NCBI RefSeq assembly: GCF_013426915.1
Contig: NZ_AP023180.1
Span: forward strand, 1,302,001-1,366,000
Direction: 5' to 3'
Origin: Paraburkholderia sp. PGU19
Lineage (GTDB): Bacteria > Pseudomonadota > Gammaproteobacteria > Burkholderiales > Burkholderiaceae
Length of the DNA: 64,000 nt
In this document: positions 53,826 to 62,604 of the stretch, one piece after another
Layout: every line of letters begins with the position of its first letter
How positions within the stretch are numbered: the first letter of the stretch is position 1
Translations under genes and position numbers: made by a program
The notes under the pieces: model-generated
What the model was told of the DNA's origin: nothing
The model's database searches: none
Seen by the model: only the letters and a program-made list of their open reading frames with translations

Positions 53826-56415
53826 CACAGCGCTAAACGCAACCGCGCACCGCGCGCATCCCACGCACCACGGACTGCGCACGCTCACGCGCTGGCTGCT
53901 CGCTGCCGAATGGCACAGCCACAAAGGCCGCGCGCTGATCGCGATTGCAACCATCGCGCTCGGTGTCGCACTCGGCTACGCCGTGCAACTGATCAACAGC
54001 GCCGCGTTCAACGAATTCTCAGCGGCGACGCGCAGCCTGTCGGGCCAGGCAGACTTGCAGGTGCGCGGCGCGCAGCCCACGTTCGATGAAAGCGCCTATC
54101 CACGACTCGCAGCACAACCCGGCGTCGTGCTCGCCAGCCCCGTGCTCGAACTCGACGTGACCGTGCCGGACCGCACCGCGCCGCTGAAAGTACTCGGCAT
54201 CGACATGTTCCGCGCGAGCCGCATCGCGCCCGATCTGACGGGCGTAACAGACAACGACCGCCCGCTCGACGCCCTCGCCAGCGACGCCATCTTCCTCTCG
54301 CCCGCCGCGCAGCAGTGGCTCGGCGTGCGCGTCGGCGAGACCGTGACGTTGCGCAGCGGCACGTCCGATGTGCATCTGCGCGTGGCGGGCGGCATCGTCA
54401 GGGCGCGGCCCGGCCAGCGCATCGCGGTGATGGACATCGCAGCTGCGCAATGGCGCTTCGGGCGCATCGGCAAGCTGTCGCGTGTCGATCTGCAACTCGA
54501 ACGCGGCATCGATCGCGAACGGTTCAGACGCGCGCTGCAGGACCAGCTCGGCAGCCGCTTCGCCGTGGGCGAAACGCGTGATGTCGAAAGCCGCACCGAC
54601 CGGCTGTCGCGCGCCTACCGCATCAACATGAACGTGCTTGCGCTCGTCGCGCTGTTCACGGGCGCGTTTCTCGTGTTCTCGACTCAGGCGCTCGGCGTGG
54701 TGCGCCGGCGCGCCCAGTTCGCGATGCTGCGCGTGCTTGGCCTCACGCGTGCGCAGTTGTTGCGGCAGATTCTGCTCGAAGGCGCGTTGCTCGGCACGCT
54801 CGGCTCGGTGGCGGGCATCGCGCTCGGCTTCGCGCTCGCATATGTCGTGCTGCGCTTTTTCGGCAGCGATCTGGGCGGCGGCTATTTCCCCGGCGTTCAA
54901 CCGACGGTCGGCTTCGAGCCCATCGCCAGCGCGATTTTCGTCGTGCTGGGTATCGGCGTGGCGCTGCTCGGCAGTCTCGTGCCCGCGCTCGAAGCGGCGC
55001 GCGCGCATCCCGCTCCCGCGCTGAAAGCAGGCGGCGAGGAAACCGCGCTCGGCAAGCTGTCGACACCGTGGCCCGCGCTGATCTGCATCGCCCTCGGCGT
55101 GGCGCTGACGCAGACACCGCCCGTGTTCGATGTGCCGATTGCGGGCTATCTCGCCGTCGCGCTGCTGCTGATCGGCGGCATTGCGCTGATGCCGCGCGTC
55201 ACGTCGCTGCTGTTTCGCATGCTGAGCCGTACGCTCGACGGGAACAAAAGACAGCGCCCCGCCACGCCCGTCGTCACGCTTGCGCTCGCGCGCCTCGCGA
55301 ATGCGCCGGGCCAGGCATCGATTGCAATGGGCGGCGTGCTGTCGAGCTTCACGCTGATCGTCGCGATGGCGATCATGGTGTCGAGCTTTCGCGTCTCGGT
55401 CGAAGACTGGCTCGCGCATCTGCTGTCCGCCGACGTCTATGTGCGCGTCGCGCCGAACGGCGACACGGGCGGGCTGAACCCGCAGCAACAGGCGATGCTC
55501 GCCGCCACGCACGGCATCCGGCACGCAGCGTTCGCGCGCACCTCGCAACTGACGCTCGACGCATCGCGACCGTCCGTCGCCTTGCTGGCACGCGAAATCG
55601 ATGCCGCCGATCCCGGCGCGAACCTGCAGATCACGGGCGAGATTTTGCCGCCGTCCGCGTTGCGCGCTGGCGAGACGCCCGTGTGGGCGTCGGAAGCGAT
55701 GGTCGATCTGTATGGCTATCGCGTCGGCCAGCGGCTGACGCTGCCGATCGGCGAGCACGGCGCAGTGTTCGTCGTCGCGGGCATCTGGCGCGACTACGTG
55801 CGGCAAACGGGCGCGCTGCAAATCCGTCTCGCCGACTACCGGCGCCTCACGGGCGACACGGGCGCCACCGACGCCGCCCTCACCCTGGAACGCGGCGTGA
55901 GCGCCGCGCAAGCCATCGCTGCGATGCGCGCATTGCCGTTCGCCAGCGCGCTCGACTTCGCGCAACCCGGCGAGATCCGCGCGCGCACGCTGACGATCTT
56001 CGACCGCAGCTTCGCCGTCACGTATCTGCTGGAAGCCGTCGCGATCGTGATCGGACTGTTCGGCGTCGCGGCGACGTTTTCGGCGCAGACGCTGTCGCGC
56101 TCGCGCGAGTTCGGCATGCTGCGACATGTGGGCGTGACGCGCGGACAGATCCTCGCGCTGCTCGCGACGGAAGGCGGACTGCTGACCGCGCTCGGCATCG
56201 CGATGGGCTGCGTGCTCGGCTTCGCGATCAGCCTGATCCTCGTGTTCGTCGTCAATCCGCAGTCGTTTCACTGGAGCATGTCGCTGCATGTGCCGTGGAC
56301 GCTGCTATCCGTGCTGGCAGTCGTGATGCTCGCATCGTCGTGCACGACGGCCGTCGCGGCGGGCCGCCGCGCGGTCTCCGTCGATGCCGTGCGCGCCGTC
56401 AGGGAGGATTGGTGA
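53818..56415 (+). CDS. FtsX-like ABC permease with two core domains
   Basis: An 865-residue permease. An N-terminal helix (about 35-60), a large periplasmic region, then the first FtsX core (about 275-410: FTGAFLVFSTQALGVVRRRAQ), more helices (about 415-450), and a second half with another periplasmic region and FtsX core (about 735-865: FSAQTLSRSREFGMLRHVG). This 10-helix layout is that of the AttF/AttG or YbbP-type permeases, not of LolCE. With the ATPase upstream and an AttH-like protein downstream it probably exports or extracts a lipophilic molecule at the inner membrane. Confidence 0.9.
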   Translation: MNDTALNATAHRAHPTHHGLRTLTRWLLAAEWHSHKGRALIAIATIALGVALGYAVQLINSAAFNEFSAATRSLSGQADLQVRGAQPTFDESAYPRLAAQPGVVLASPVLELDVTVPDRTAPLKVLGIDMFRASRIAPDLTGVTDNDRPLDALASDAIFLSPAAQQWLGVRVGETVTLRSGTSDVHLRVAGGIVRARPGQRIAVMDIAAAQWRFGRIGKLSRVDLQLERGIDRERFRRALQDQLGSRFAVGETRDVESRTDRLSRAYRINMNVLALVALFTGAFLVFSTQALGVVRRRAQFAMLRVLGLTRAQLLRQILLEGALLGTLGSVAGIALGFALAYVVLRFFGSDLGGGYFPGVQPTVGFEPIASAIFVVLGIGVALLGSLVPALEAARAHPAPALKAGGEETALGKLSTPWPALICIALGVALTQTPPVFDVPIAGYLAVALLLIGGIALMPRVTSLLFRMLSRTLDGNKRQRPATPVVTLALARLANAPGQASIAMGGVLSSFTLIVAMAIMVSSFRVSVEDWLAHLLSADVYVRVAPNGDTGGLNPQQQAMLAATHGIRHAAFARTSQLTLDASRPSVALLAREIDAADPGANLQITGEILPPSALRAGETPVWASEAMVDLYGYRVGQRLTLPIGEHGAVFVVAGIWRDYVRQTGALQIRLADYRRLTGDTGATDAALTLERGVSAAQAIAAMRALPFASALDFAQPGEIRARTLTIFDRSFAVTYLLEAVAIVIGLFGVAATFSAQTLSRSREFGMLRHVGVTRGQILALLATEGGLLTALGIAMGCVLGFAISLILVFVVNPQSFHWSMSLHVPWTLLSVLAVVMLASSCTTAVAAGRRAVSVDAVRAVREDW

Positions 56416-57527
56416 TGCGTGCCGCCCGTAGCCTGTTGCTCGTGTTTGCGTGCCTGCTTCGCGCAGCGTTTGTGTTCGCGGCCGAACCGCAGTTCGCGGT
56501 CGTCTTGCCCGGCAAATCGATCGAACTGCCTCGCGACACGGGCGCGCATCCCGCGTTTCGCACCGAATGGTGGTACGCGACGGGCTGGCTGGAGACGCCC
56601 GATCATCAACCGCTCGGCTTCCAGATCACCTTCTTCCGCTCGGCGACGGGCCACCCGGCCAGCGATCCGAGCGCGTTCGCGCCGACGCAGTTGATCATCG
56701 CGCACGCCGCGCTCAGCGATCCGAAGCGAGGCCGCCTCGTGCACGACCAGAAAATCGCGCGACAAGGCTTCGGCCTCGCATACGCAAAGCCCGACAACAC
56801 CGACGTTCGGCTCGATACCTGGCGCATGGTCCGCGCGCCGGACGGTCACTACGACGTGAGCGCCGACGCTGCCGGCTTCGCGCTGCATCTGACGTTCACG
56901 CCGAGCCAGGCGCCGCTGCTTCAGGGCGACAACGGTTTCTCGCGCAAAGGACCGCTGCCGGAGCAGGCGAGCTACTACTACAGCGAGCCGCAGCTGCGCG
57001 TGACGGGCAGCGTCACGCGTCCATCCGCCGATGGCGCGAGCCGCGCGCCAACGCCAACGCCCGTCACGGGCAGCGCGTGGCTGGATCACGAATGGTCGAG
57101 CACGCTGCTCGCGTCCGATGCCGTCGGCTGGGACTGGCTCGGCGCGAACCTGACTGACGGCGCCGCGCTGATGGCGTTCAAGGTGCGCGCCGCCGATGGG
57201 CGCGCAGTCTGGGCACACGCCGCGCTGCGCACGGCCGACGGACACGTCACGCAGTACGGCCCCGGCGACGTCGACTTTTCGCCGACCCGCCACTGGCGTT
57301 CGCCGCGCACGAACACGCAATATCCCGTAGCGACCGTCGTCCGCACGGGCGATACCCGCTGGCAACTGACGCCCTTGCTCGACGATCAGGAACTGGATTC
57401 GAGCGAATCGACGGGCGCGCTCTATTGGGAAGGCGCCGTCACCATCAGCCGCGACGGGCAGCCTGCGGGGCGCGGCTACCTCGAACTCACCGGCTACGGA
57501 AAAAAGCTGAAGCTCGGACGGAACTGA
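56415..57527 (+). CDS. AttH/CrtC-like lipocalin-fold protein
   Basis: A 370-residue exported protein. The signal peptide (SLLLVFACLLRAAFVFA) is followed by AttH-family stretches: FRTEWWYATGWLE, LGFQITFFRS, SAWLDHEWSS and WDWLGANLTDGAALMAFKVR. The AttH/carotenoid hydratase (CrtC) family has a double lipocalin-like fold and binds or hydrates hydrophobic compounds. The ATG overlaps the permease stop by 1 bp (TGATG). With the LolD-type ATPase and FtsX-type permease this is an AttEFGH-like set whose cargo is unknown. Confidence 0.9.
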   Translation: MRAARSLLLVFACLLRAAFVFAAEPQFAVVLPGKSIELPRDTGAHPAFRTEWWYATGWLETPDHQPLGFQITFFRSATGHPASDPSAFAPTQLIIAHAALSDPKRGRLVHDQKIARQGFGLAYAKPDNTDVRLDTWRMVRAPDGHYDVSADAAGFALHLTFTPSQAPLLQGDNGFSRKGPLPEQASYYYSEPQLRVTGSVTRPSADGASRAPTPTPVTGSAWLDHEWSSTLLASDAVGWDWLGANLTDGAALMAFKVRAADGRAVWAHAALRTADGHVTQYGPGDVDFSPTRHWRSPRTNTQYPVATVVRTGDTRWQLTPLLDDQELDSSESTGALYWEGAVTISRDGQPAGRGYLELTGYGKKLKLGRN

Positions 57528-57683
57528 CGCTCGCCCAGCGGGCGTTCAAGGGTAAACCCTGAAATCTGGAAAAGTCACTTCCACCGGATGGCCTTAATCT
57601 TAAGCGACTACTTACCTACACTTGCTTCAACTGATTGCGAACAGGGCTGTTCGCAAAGTCGAAATCAAAGTTGGAGGTTCATC

Positions 57684-57992
57684 ATGAAGTCGCTGATCAA
57701 GGCTGTTGCCGTCGCTGCTGTGCTCGCTATCCCCGCTGTGTCGTTCGCTCAGTCGAACCAGCCCGTGACTCGCGCTCAGGTCCGCGCCGAACTGGTTCAG
57801 CTGGAACAGGCCGGCTATCGCCCGGGCGCAGGCACGGAAGCGCACTACCCCGATGAAATCCAGGCCGCGCAAGCGCGCGTGAACGCACAGAACGGCGCAG
57901 CAAGCGGTTACGGCGGTGTCGCGAACGCGTCGCAGTCGGGCCGTCCTGGCGTGTCGGCTGCGGACTGGAATGCGATGTACAGCCGTCCGTAA
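57684..57992 (+). CDS. DUF4148 periplasmic protein (second copy)
   Basis: A 102-residue DUF4148 protein with a clear signal peptide (MKSLIKAVAVAAVLAIPAVS, cleavage after FAQ or so) and the family core TRAQVRAELVQLEQAGYRPG, as in the copy at 28653. The tail ends with DWNAMYSRP. TTGGAGG lies about 8 nt before the ATG. About 160 bp precede it after the AttH-like gene, enough for its own promoter. Confidence 0.85.
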   Translation: MKSLIKAVAVAAVLAIPAVSFAQSNQPVTRAQVRAELVQLEQAGYRPGAGTEAHYPDEIQAAQARVNAQNGAASGYGGVANASQSGRPGVSAADWNAMYSRP

Positions 57993-58032
57993 GTCGCTTG
58001 ATGCCCGCTTCACTCTGACGTCTGGCTGGCGT

Positions 58033-59361
58033 CTATTTCGCGCCCGCCGTTCCTGTCGCGGGCGCGATTCGCCACACCGCGTTGCCGACATCGTCGGCAA
58101 CCAGCAGCGCACCGCGCGCATCCAGCGTGACGCCGACGGGCCGCCCAACCGCGTGCCCGTCCGGCGTCAGGAATCCCGTCAGAAAATCTTCCGGTCCGCC
58201 CGATGGCTTGCCATTCGCGAACGGCACGAAGATCACCTTGTAGCCCGCAAACGGCTTTCTGTTCCACGAGCCGTGCTGGCCGATGAACGCGCCGCCCCGG
58301 TAGCGATCCGGAAACAGCCTGCCGTCATAGAACGCCAACCCGAGCGATGCCGTGTGATTGCCGAGCGCGTAGTCCGGCGCGATGGCTCGCGCGACCATGT
58401 CCGGGTTCTGCGGCTTCACTCGCGAATCGATATGTTGGCCGTAGTAGCTGAACGGGAAGCCATAGAACGCGCCGTCTTTCACCGACGTCATGTAGTCGGG
58501 CACGAGGTTGTTGCCCAGTTCGTCGCGTTCGTTCACGGTCGTCCACAGCGTGCCCGTTTGAGGTTGCCACGCCAGGCCGTTCGGATTGCGCAGACCCGTT
58601 GCGTAAGGCCGCATCGTGCCGCTCGCGATATCGAATTCGACGATCCGCGCGCGGTCCGCTTCCGCTTCGACGCCGTTCTCCGCTGCATTGCTGTTCGAGC
58701 CGACCGTGATGTAGAGCCGCTTGCCGTCGCGGCTCGCAAGAATATTTTTCGTCCAGTGATGATTGATCGGACCGGCGGGTAGATCGGCAACCTTCACGCC
58801 TTGCGATGCAATCTTCGTTTCGCCCGTAACGTAATCGAAGCGCAGCAGCGCGTCGGTATCGGCGACATACAGTTGGTTGCCGATCAGCGCCATGCCGAAC
58901 GGCGAATGCAGTTTGTCGATGAACACGCTTTGCGTTTCAGCGGTGCCGTCGCCGTCTGCGTCGCGCAGCAGCACGATCCGGTCGGGACTCGGCACGCCCG
59001 CGCCCGCGCGCTTCTGGAACTGCTTCGTGATCCACCCGACCACACCGCCGTTTTCGTCGTGCGGCTGCGGCGTGTTGGTCTCGGCGACCAGCACGTCGCC
59101 GTTCGGCAGCGTGTAGAGCCAGCGCGGATGCTGGAGATTCACGGCAAACGGCGTCACCGCAAAACCGGGCGGCGCGGTCGGATGCGTGCCGGCGGCACGC
59201 GTTTCGACAGGCGCGATGTGGACCGTCGGCACGAGTGATTGAGTGGGTGCAGGTAGTGTCGGCGAAGGGCCGAAGCTCGCTTCTTCCGGCGTCGTGGATG
59301 GCGCCGCGCAAGCGGCCAGCGGAACGACGACACTCGCGATCAGAAAGGGACGAACGCGCAT
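58033..59361 (-). CDS. PQQ-dependent sugar (sorbosone-type) dehydrogenase, lipoprotein
   Basis: A 442-residue six-bladed beta-propeller of the glucose/sorbosone dehydrogenase family. A lipoprotein signal (LAAC at residues 15-18) anchors it, probably at the outer membrane, facing the periplasm. Family stretches are [51 protein letters not shown] and [20 protein letters not shown]. The catalytic His and PQQ- or Ca-binding positions are in the usual blades. The sugar or alcohol substrate is not predictable. It converges on the DUF4148 gene 40 bp away. Confidence 0.88.
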   Translation of the reverse strand: MRVRPFLIASVVVPLAACAAPSTTPEEASFGPSPTLPAPTQSLVPTVHIAPVETRAAGTHPTAPPGFAVTPFAVNLQHPRWLYTLPNGDVLVAETNTPQPHDENGGVVGWITKQFQKRAGAGVPSPDRIVLLRDADGDGTAETQSVFIDKLHSPFGMALIGNQLYVADTDALLRFDYVTGETKIASQGVKVADLPAGPINHHWTKNILASRDGKRLYITVGSNSNAAENGVEAEADRARIVEFDIASGTMRPYATGLRNPNGLAWQPQTGTLWTTVNERDELGNNLVPDYMTSVKDGAFYGFPFSYYGQHIDSRVKPQNPDMVARAIAPDYALGNHTASLGLAFYDGRLFPDRYRGGAFIGQHGSWNRKPFAGYKVIFVPFANGKPSGGPEDFLTGFLTPDGHAVGRPVGVTLDARGALLVADDVGNAVWRIAPATGTAGAK

Positions 59362-59483
59362 GGAACCTCCAGCGTCAGCGCAACCGGGAGCGGCGCGATC
59401 GATGACTGCGCAGCAAATGTCTTGCCCGGTGCTCGCGATCGGCAGCTTGAGAGACGTTCAGATGGCAGCGGCGTGCTGACTTC

Positions 59484-59760
59484 TCCACAGATTTTGTTCA
59501 CAAGGCTGTGGGTAACCTGGGCAAGACCCGCGCAACTCATTGACGCCATTCAGATTGCGCACGCTGCATCCGCCTCGCGTCACTCGCGCACGCTTCTTCT
59601 ACGCGCAGACATGCCGCGAGGTTGTCCACAGTTTCCGTTGACAAGCCTGTGAGTATCCTGCGCAAGACTCACGTAACTCATTGATGCGACTCAGATTGCA
59701 CGCAATGCACCGGTGATCGCTCGATACACGGCCTCGACGTTATCCACAGTTTTCGTGCAC
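59484..59760. repeat. Degenerate tandem repeat rich in DnaA-box-like sequences
   Basis: Three related units begin with TCCACAG at 59484, 59625 and 59743. Units 1 and 2 both continue with CACAAG...CTGTG, GCAAGAC, AACTCATTGA and CAGATTGC. Unit 3 holds an exact DnaA box TTATCCACA at 59740-59748 and an inverted TTGTCCACA a few bases on; units 1 and 2 hold one-mismatch versions (TTCTCCACA, TTGTCCACA, inverted TTACCCACA). The boxes lie in inverted pairs. The rest of the 498-bp gap (59362-59859) shows no gene. Confidence 0.65.
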
Positions 59761-59859
59761 AACCCTGTGGACAACACCTGGACTCGCGCCTTATCCCACT
59801 GACGCATCACGACTTTTCTTCGCGACGTCATCAAGCAGCACGGCACGCATCACATCCCG

Positions 59860-61218
59860 CTACTGCCGCGCATGCGCGCGCTCCCGCACGCCTTCCAGCC
59901 GCTCTCGCACGAACCGCACATGCTCGCGCAGCACGTAGAACCCATCGGCATACGCAAGCGGCATCCGCAGCGTATTCAGCGACGCCTCGATGCCATCCAG
60001 TTCCGCGACCAGCTTCGCGCGCTCTTCCTCCGATGAACTGCGCATCGCGTCGCGTTCGATCGCGATCAGCGCGCCGTAGTACCGGTAAATCCGCGAGCGC
60101 ACGCGCCAGGTGAACAGCGCGGGAATCAGCCGCAACGCGGGAATCAGCAGCACGGCGATCGGCAGCAGCAACACCAGCAACCTGTCGACCACCGTAGCGA
60201 GCCAGAACGGCAGCGTCCGGTACAGAAAGCTCTTGCCCGATTTGTAATACCGCGTCGCGTCCTCGCTGATGCGGAATTCGCGTGCGACGGAATTCGGAAA
60301 CTGCCCAGCCTTCTGCAGCAGTCCCGCCGGCCCGTTCACTTCCTGCGCGGCTTCGATCAACAGATCGGATATCGCCGGATGCAGATTCGAGCGCGCCACC
60401 AGTTCGACGGTCGGGCTGATCAGATGAAGCGGTTCGGGCGGAATGCGGCGCCTCAGATCCAGCAGACCAATGGGGAGATCGAGGTTGTCGAGATAAGGAA
60501 AGATCCGCGTATAGGCATCCGCTTCGTTGAAATTCATCACCGAGACGCCAGGAATGGTCAGCAGGCGCAGGATCAACGCGCGCGTGGTCGAGTCGCCGCT
60601 CAGCAGCGCCGCGTCGACCTGGTTGGACACGAGTGCTTTGGCGGCGTCGAGCCCGTCGAGCGGCAAGAGTGTCGTATCGCCGCCCGGCAGAATGCCGTTC
60701 GCCCCGAGCAGTTCGAGCGACAGCATCCGCGTGCCGCTGCCTTCGCGGCCAATCGCGACCCGCTTGCCCTCCAGATCGGACAATTGCGACAGTCCCTTGC
60801 CGCGATACACGACGATCAGCGGCACATACGACACCGTGCCGAGCGACATCAGCGACGTCGTATCCCGGCCCGCCGAGACGCCGCCCTGCACGAGCGCGAC
60901 ATCCACCCTCTGCTTCGGGTCGAGCAACCGGTTGAGATTCTGCACGGAGCCATCGGACTCCAGCACGTTGAGCGTCACGCCATTGCGCCCGAGTATCTTT
61001 CGATATTCCTGCGCGTACTGCATGAACGAGCTGTCGTGCGGACCGGCGCTGATCGTAATCGTATGCGGCGGCGCGGGATCGACCAGCCATATCACGAGCC
61101 AGGCGAGCACGGCGAACAGCACCACGAACGGCAGAAACGACACGGCGAGATCGCGCCACATCGCATGCGTGTGGTCGCGAACGACTCGCGGAAAATGCTG
61201 ACGAACATTTTTCTTCAT
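59860..61218 (-). CDS. TAXI-family TRAP solute receptor-like protein, membrane-anchored
   Basis: A 452-residue protein. An N-terminal helix (FLPFVVLFAVLAWLVIWLV, about 28-46) anchors a periplasmic binding domain of the TAXI family (ITISAGPHDSSFMQYAQEYR, VDVALVQGGV, RVAIGREGSGTRM). A C-terminal pair of hydrophobic segments (DRLLVLLLPIAVLLIPALRL, about 345-370) and a coiled tail follow. The receptor part resembles proteins that deliver solutes to TRAP transporters, but no TRAP membrane subunits are nearby, so a sensor or scaffold role is possible. The region upstream of the tRNA gene holds its promoter. Confidence 0.88.
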   Translation of the reverse strand: MKKNVRQHFPRVVRDHTHAMWRDLAVSFLPFVVLFAVLAWLVIWLVDPAPPHTITISAGPHDSSFMQYAQEYRKILGRNGVTLNVLESDGSVQNLNRLLDPKQRVDVALVQGGVSAGRDTTSLMSLGTVSYVPLIVVYRGKGLSQLSDLEGKRVAIGREGSGTRMLSLELLGANGILPGGDTTLLPLDGLDAAKALVSNQVDAALLSGDSTTRALILRLLTIPGVSVMNFNEADAYTRIFPYLDNLDLPIGLLDLRRRIPPEPLHLISPTVELVARSNLHPAISDLLIEAAQEVNGPAGLLQKAGQFPNSVAREFRISEDATRYYKSGKSFLYRTLPFWLATVVDRLLVLLLPIAVLLIPALRLIPALFTWRVRSRIYRYYGALIAIERDAMRSSSEEERAKLVAELDGIEASLNTLRMPLAYADGFYVLREHVRFVRERLEGVRERAHARQ

Positions 61219-61366
61219 GGCCCGGCTCGCCTCCGAGATGCATCATCGCCCATCGTAGCCGTCTCGCGCCGCTCTGTGGAGCACCTTGCGCGCGCCCGTC
61301 CTGGCCCGCTTCTCCGCACCCACGAACCGCAGATTCCGTCATCGACAACAAAATCGCCCCGAGCAC

Positions 61367-61395
61367 TTGCGCGATCGAAAGTGTGTCTCTATAAT
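61367..61395 (+). promoter_or_regulatory. Promoter of the tRNA-Val gene
   Basis: A -35-like TTGCGC (61367-61372) and a perfect -10 TATAAT (61390-61395) are separated by 17 bp. The -10 ends 14 bp before the tRNA 5' end. Confidence 0.8.
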
Positions 61396-61409
61396 TCGCG
61401 CTCTTCGCT

Positions 61410-61486
61410 AGGCTCGTAGCTCAGCTGGTTAGAGCACCACCTTGACATGGTGGGGGTCGTTGGTTCGAGTCCAATCGAGCCTACCA
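61410..61486 (+). tRNA. tRNA-Val (anticodon GAC)
   Basis: A 77-nt cloverleaf: acceptor stem AGGCTCG / CGAGCCT, D arm AGCTCAGCTGGTTAGAGC, anticodon arm CCACC-TTGACAT-GGTGG with anticodon GAC, T arm with GGTTCGAGTCC, and an encoded CCA end. The anticodon and body match valine tRNAs reading GUC/GUU. Confidence 0.97.
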
Positions 61487-61508
61487 ACGAATATACGCAG
61501 TAAATGGA

Positions 61509-61543
61509 AGCGGCAAGCATCGTATGCTTGCCGCTTTTTTTTT
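61509..61543 (+). terminator. Rho-independent terminator after tRNA-Val
   Basis: Stem AGCGGCAAGCAT / ATGCTTGCCGCT with a 2- to 4-nt loop (CGT), followed by eight or more T. It lies 23 bp after the tRNA 3' end. Confidence 0.9.
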
Positions 61544-61560
61544 GCGTTCCGCGTCGACGA

Positions 61561-61592
61561 AAAAAAGCCGAAGGACATATCTGTCCTTCGGC
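61561..61592 (-). terminator. Rho-independent terminator after cyoD
   Basis: Stem GCCGAAGGACA / TGTCCTTCGGC (61567-61592) with a 4-nt loop; on the minus strand it is followed by a run of six T. It lies about 55 bp after the cyoD stop and ends the cyo operon. Confidence 0.88.
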
Positions 61593-61647
61593 TTCGTTCA
61601 CCGGGCATCGCGCTGACGCGCCATGCCCGGATGCATGTGCAACGGCT

Positions 61648-61989
61648 TCAGCGCGACATCATGTTCATGCTGACGTTGTGCATCACCCACACCGTCCCGA
61701 ACACCAGGAACATCGCGGCCAGCACCGTGTAGGCGAGCGCAAGTGTGTTCCAGCGCTGCCCGGACGTCGACACGCTCATGTGCAGGAAGAACACCAGGTG
61801 TACGACGATCTGCACGACAGCGAGCGCGGCCAGCGCGAATGGCGCCGATGCAGCCGGCAGCCAGCCTTCCAGCACGATGCCGAACGCCGCAGCCGTCAAC
61901 ACCACGGCCAGCACGAAGCCAACCACATATCCGCCGATACCGCCGTGCCCCGCTTCGCCATGAAGCGCATGGGAATTCGAGTGAGCCAT
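61648..61989 (-). CDS. cyoD: Cytochrome o ubiquinol oxidase subunit IV
   Basis: A 113-residue subunit with three membrane helices (GYVVGFVLAVVLTAAAFGIV, PFALAALAVVQIVVHLVFF, LALAYTVLAAMFLVFGTVWV). The FFLHM stretch after helix 2 is typical. It helps assembly of the bo-type heme-copper quinol oxidase. It lies directly after cyoC and ends the operon. Length matches the family (about 110). Confidence 0.92.
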   Translation of the reverse strand: MAHSNSHALHGEAGHGGIGGYVVGFVLAVVLTAAAFGIVLEGWLPAASAPFALAALAVVQIVVHLVFFLHMSVSTSGQRWNTLALAYTVLAAMFLVFGTVWVMHNVSMNMMSR

Positions 61990-62604
61990 TTAGATCGCGC
62001 TCCCGAGATAGACAAAAGTGAACACGCAAATCCACACGACATCGAGGAAGTGCCAGAAAAGACTCAGGCACGTCAGCCGCGTGATTTCACGCTGCGTCAG
62101 TTGCGGCGCGCGCGCCACCTGCACGGCGAGCACGGCCATCCAGATCAGCCCCGTCGCGACGTGCAGGCCGTGCGTACCGACCAGCACGAAGAACGACGAC
62201 AGGAACGCGCTGCGCGACGGACCTGCGCCTTGCGCGAGCAGATGCGAAAACTCGCCCAGTTCGAGCTTCAGGAACACAAGGCCAAGCACGAACGTAACGG
62301 CCAGCCAGCCGAGCACGGCACGCGTGTTCTGCCCGCGCGCGGCGACCATCGCGAAGCCGTACGTGATGCTGCTAAACAGCAGCGCAGCCGTTTCGACAGC
62401 GACGCCGGGAAGGTCGAACAGGTCCTTCCCCGTCGGCCCGGCGTTGAACTGATGCGCCATCACGGCGAACACCGCGAATAGCGACGCGAACAGCACGCAG
62501 TCGGTCATCAGGTACAGCCAGAAGCCGAACACCGAATGCGATTCGCCATGATGGCCGTGACCATCGATCCCGTTCAGGGTTGCGGTATGGACTTTTTGCA
62601 GCAT
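61990..62604 (-). CDS. cyoC: Cytochrome o ubiquinol oxidase subunit III
   Basis: A 204-residue subunit III with five helices, typical stretches [35 protein letters not shown] and [19 protein letters not shown], and a last helix with [19 protein letters not shown]. It lacks the first two helices of the mitochondrial-type subunit, as usual for CyoC. The start ATG at 62604 overlaps the cyoB stop by 1 bp. It is part of the quinol oxidase that reduces O2 to water and pumps protons. Confidence 0.94.
   Translation of the reverse strand: MLQKVHTATLNGIDGHGHHGESHSVFGFWLYLMTDCVLFASLFAVFAVMAHQFNAGPTGKDLFDLPGVAVETAALLFSSITYGFAMVAARGQNTRAVLGWLAVTFVLGLVFLKLELGEFSHLLAQGAGPSRSAFLSSFFVLVGTHGLHVATGLIWMAVLAVQVARAPQLTQREITRLTCLSLFWHFLDVVWICVFTFVYLGSAI

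Noticed and set aside
54019..56289. 756-codon open frame opposite the FtsX-like permease gene
   Set aside because: It is a shadow of the permease gene, rich in Arg, Gln, His and Asp, without a start context or family motif.
59362..59859. Main chromosomal replication origin
   Set aside because: DnaA-box-like sequences are present, but the neighbours are a sugar dehydrogenase and a TAXI receptor; no dnaA, dnaN, parAB, repA or AT-rich unwinding stretch is seen.
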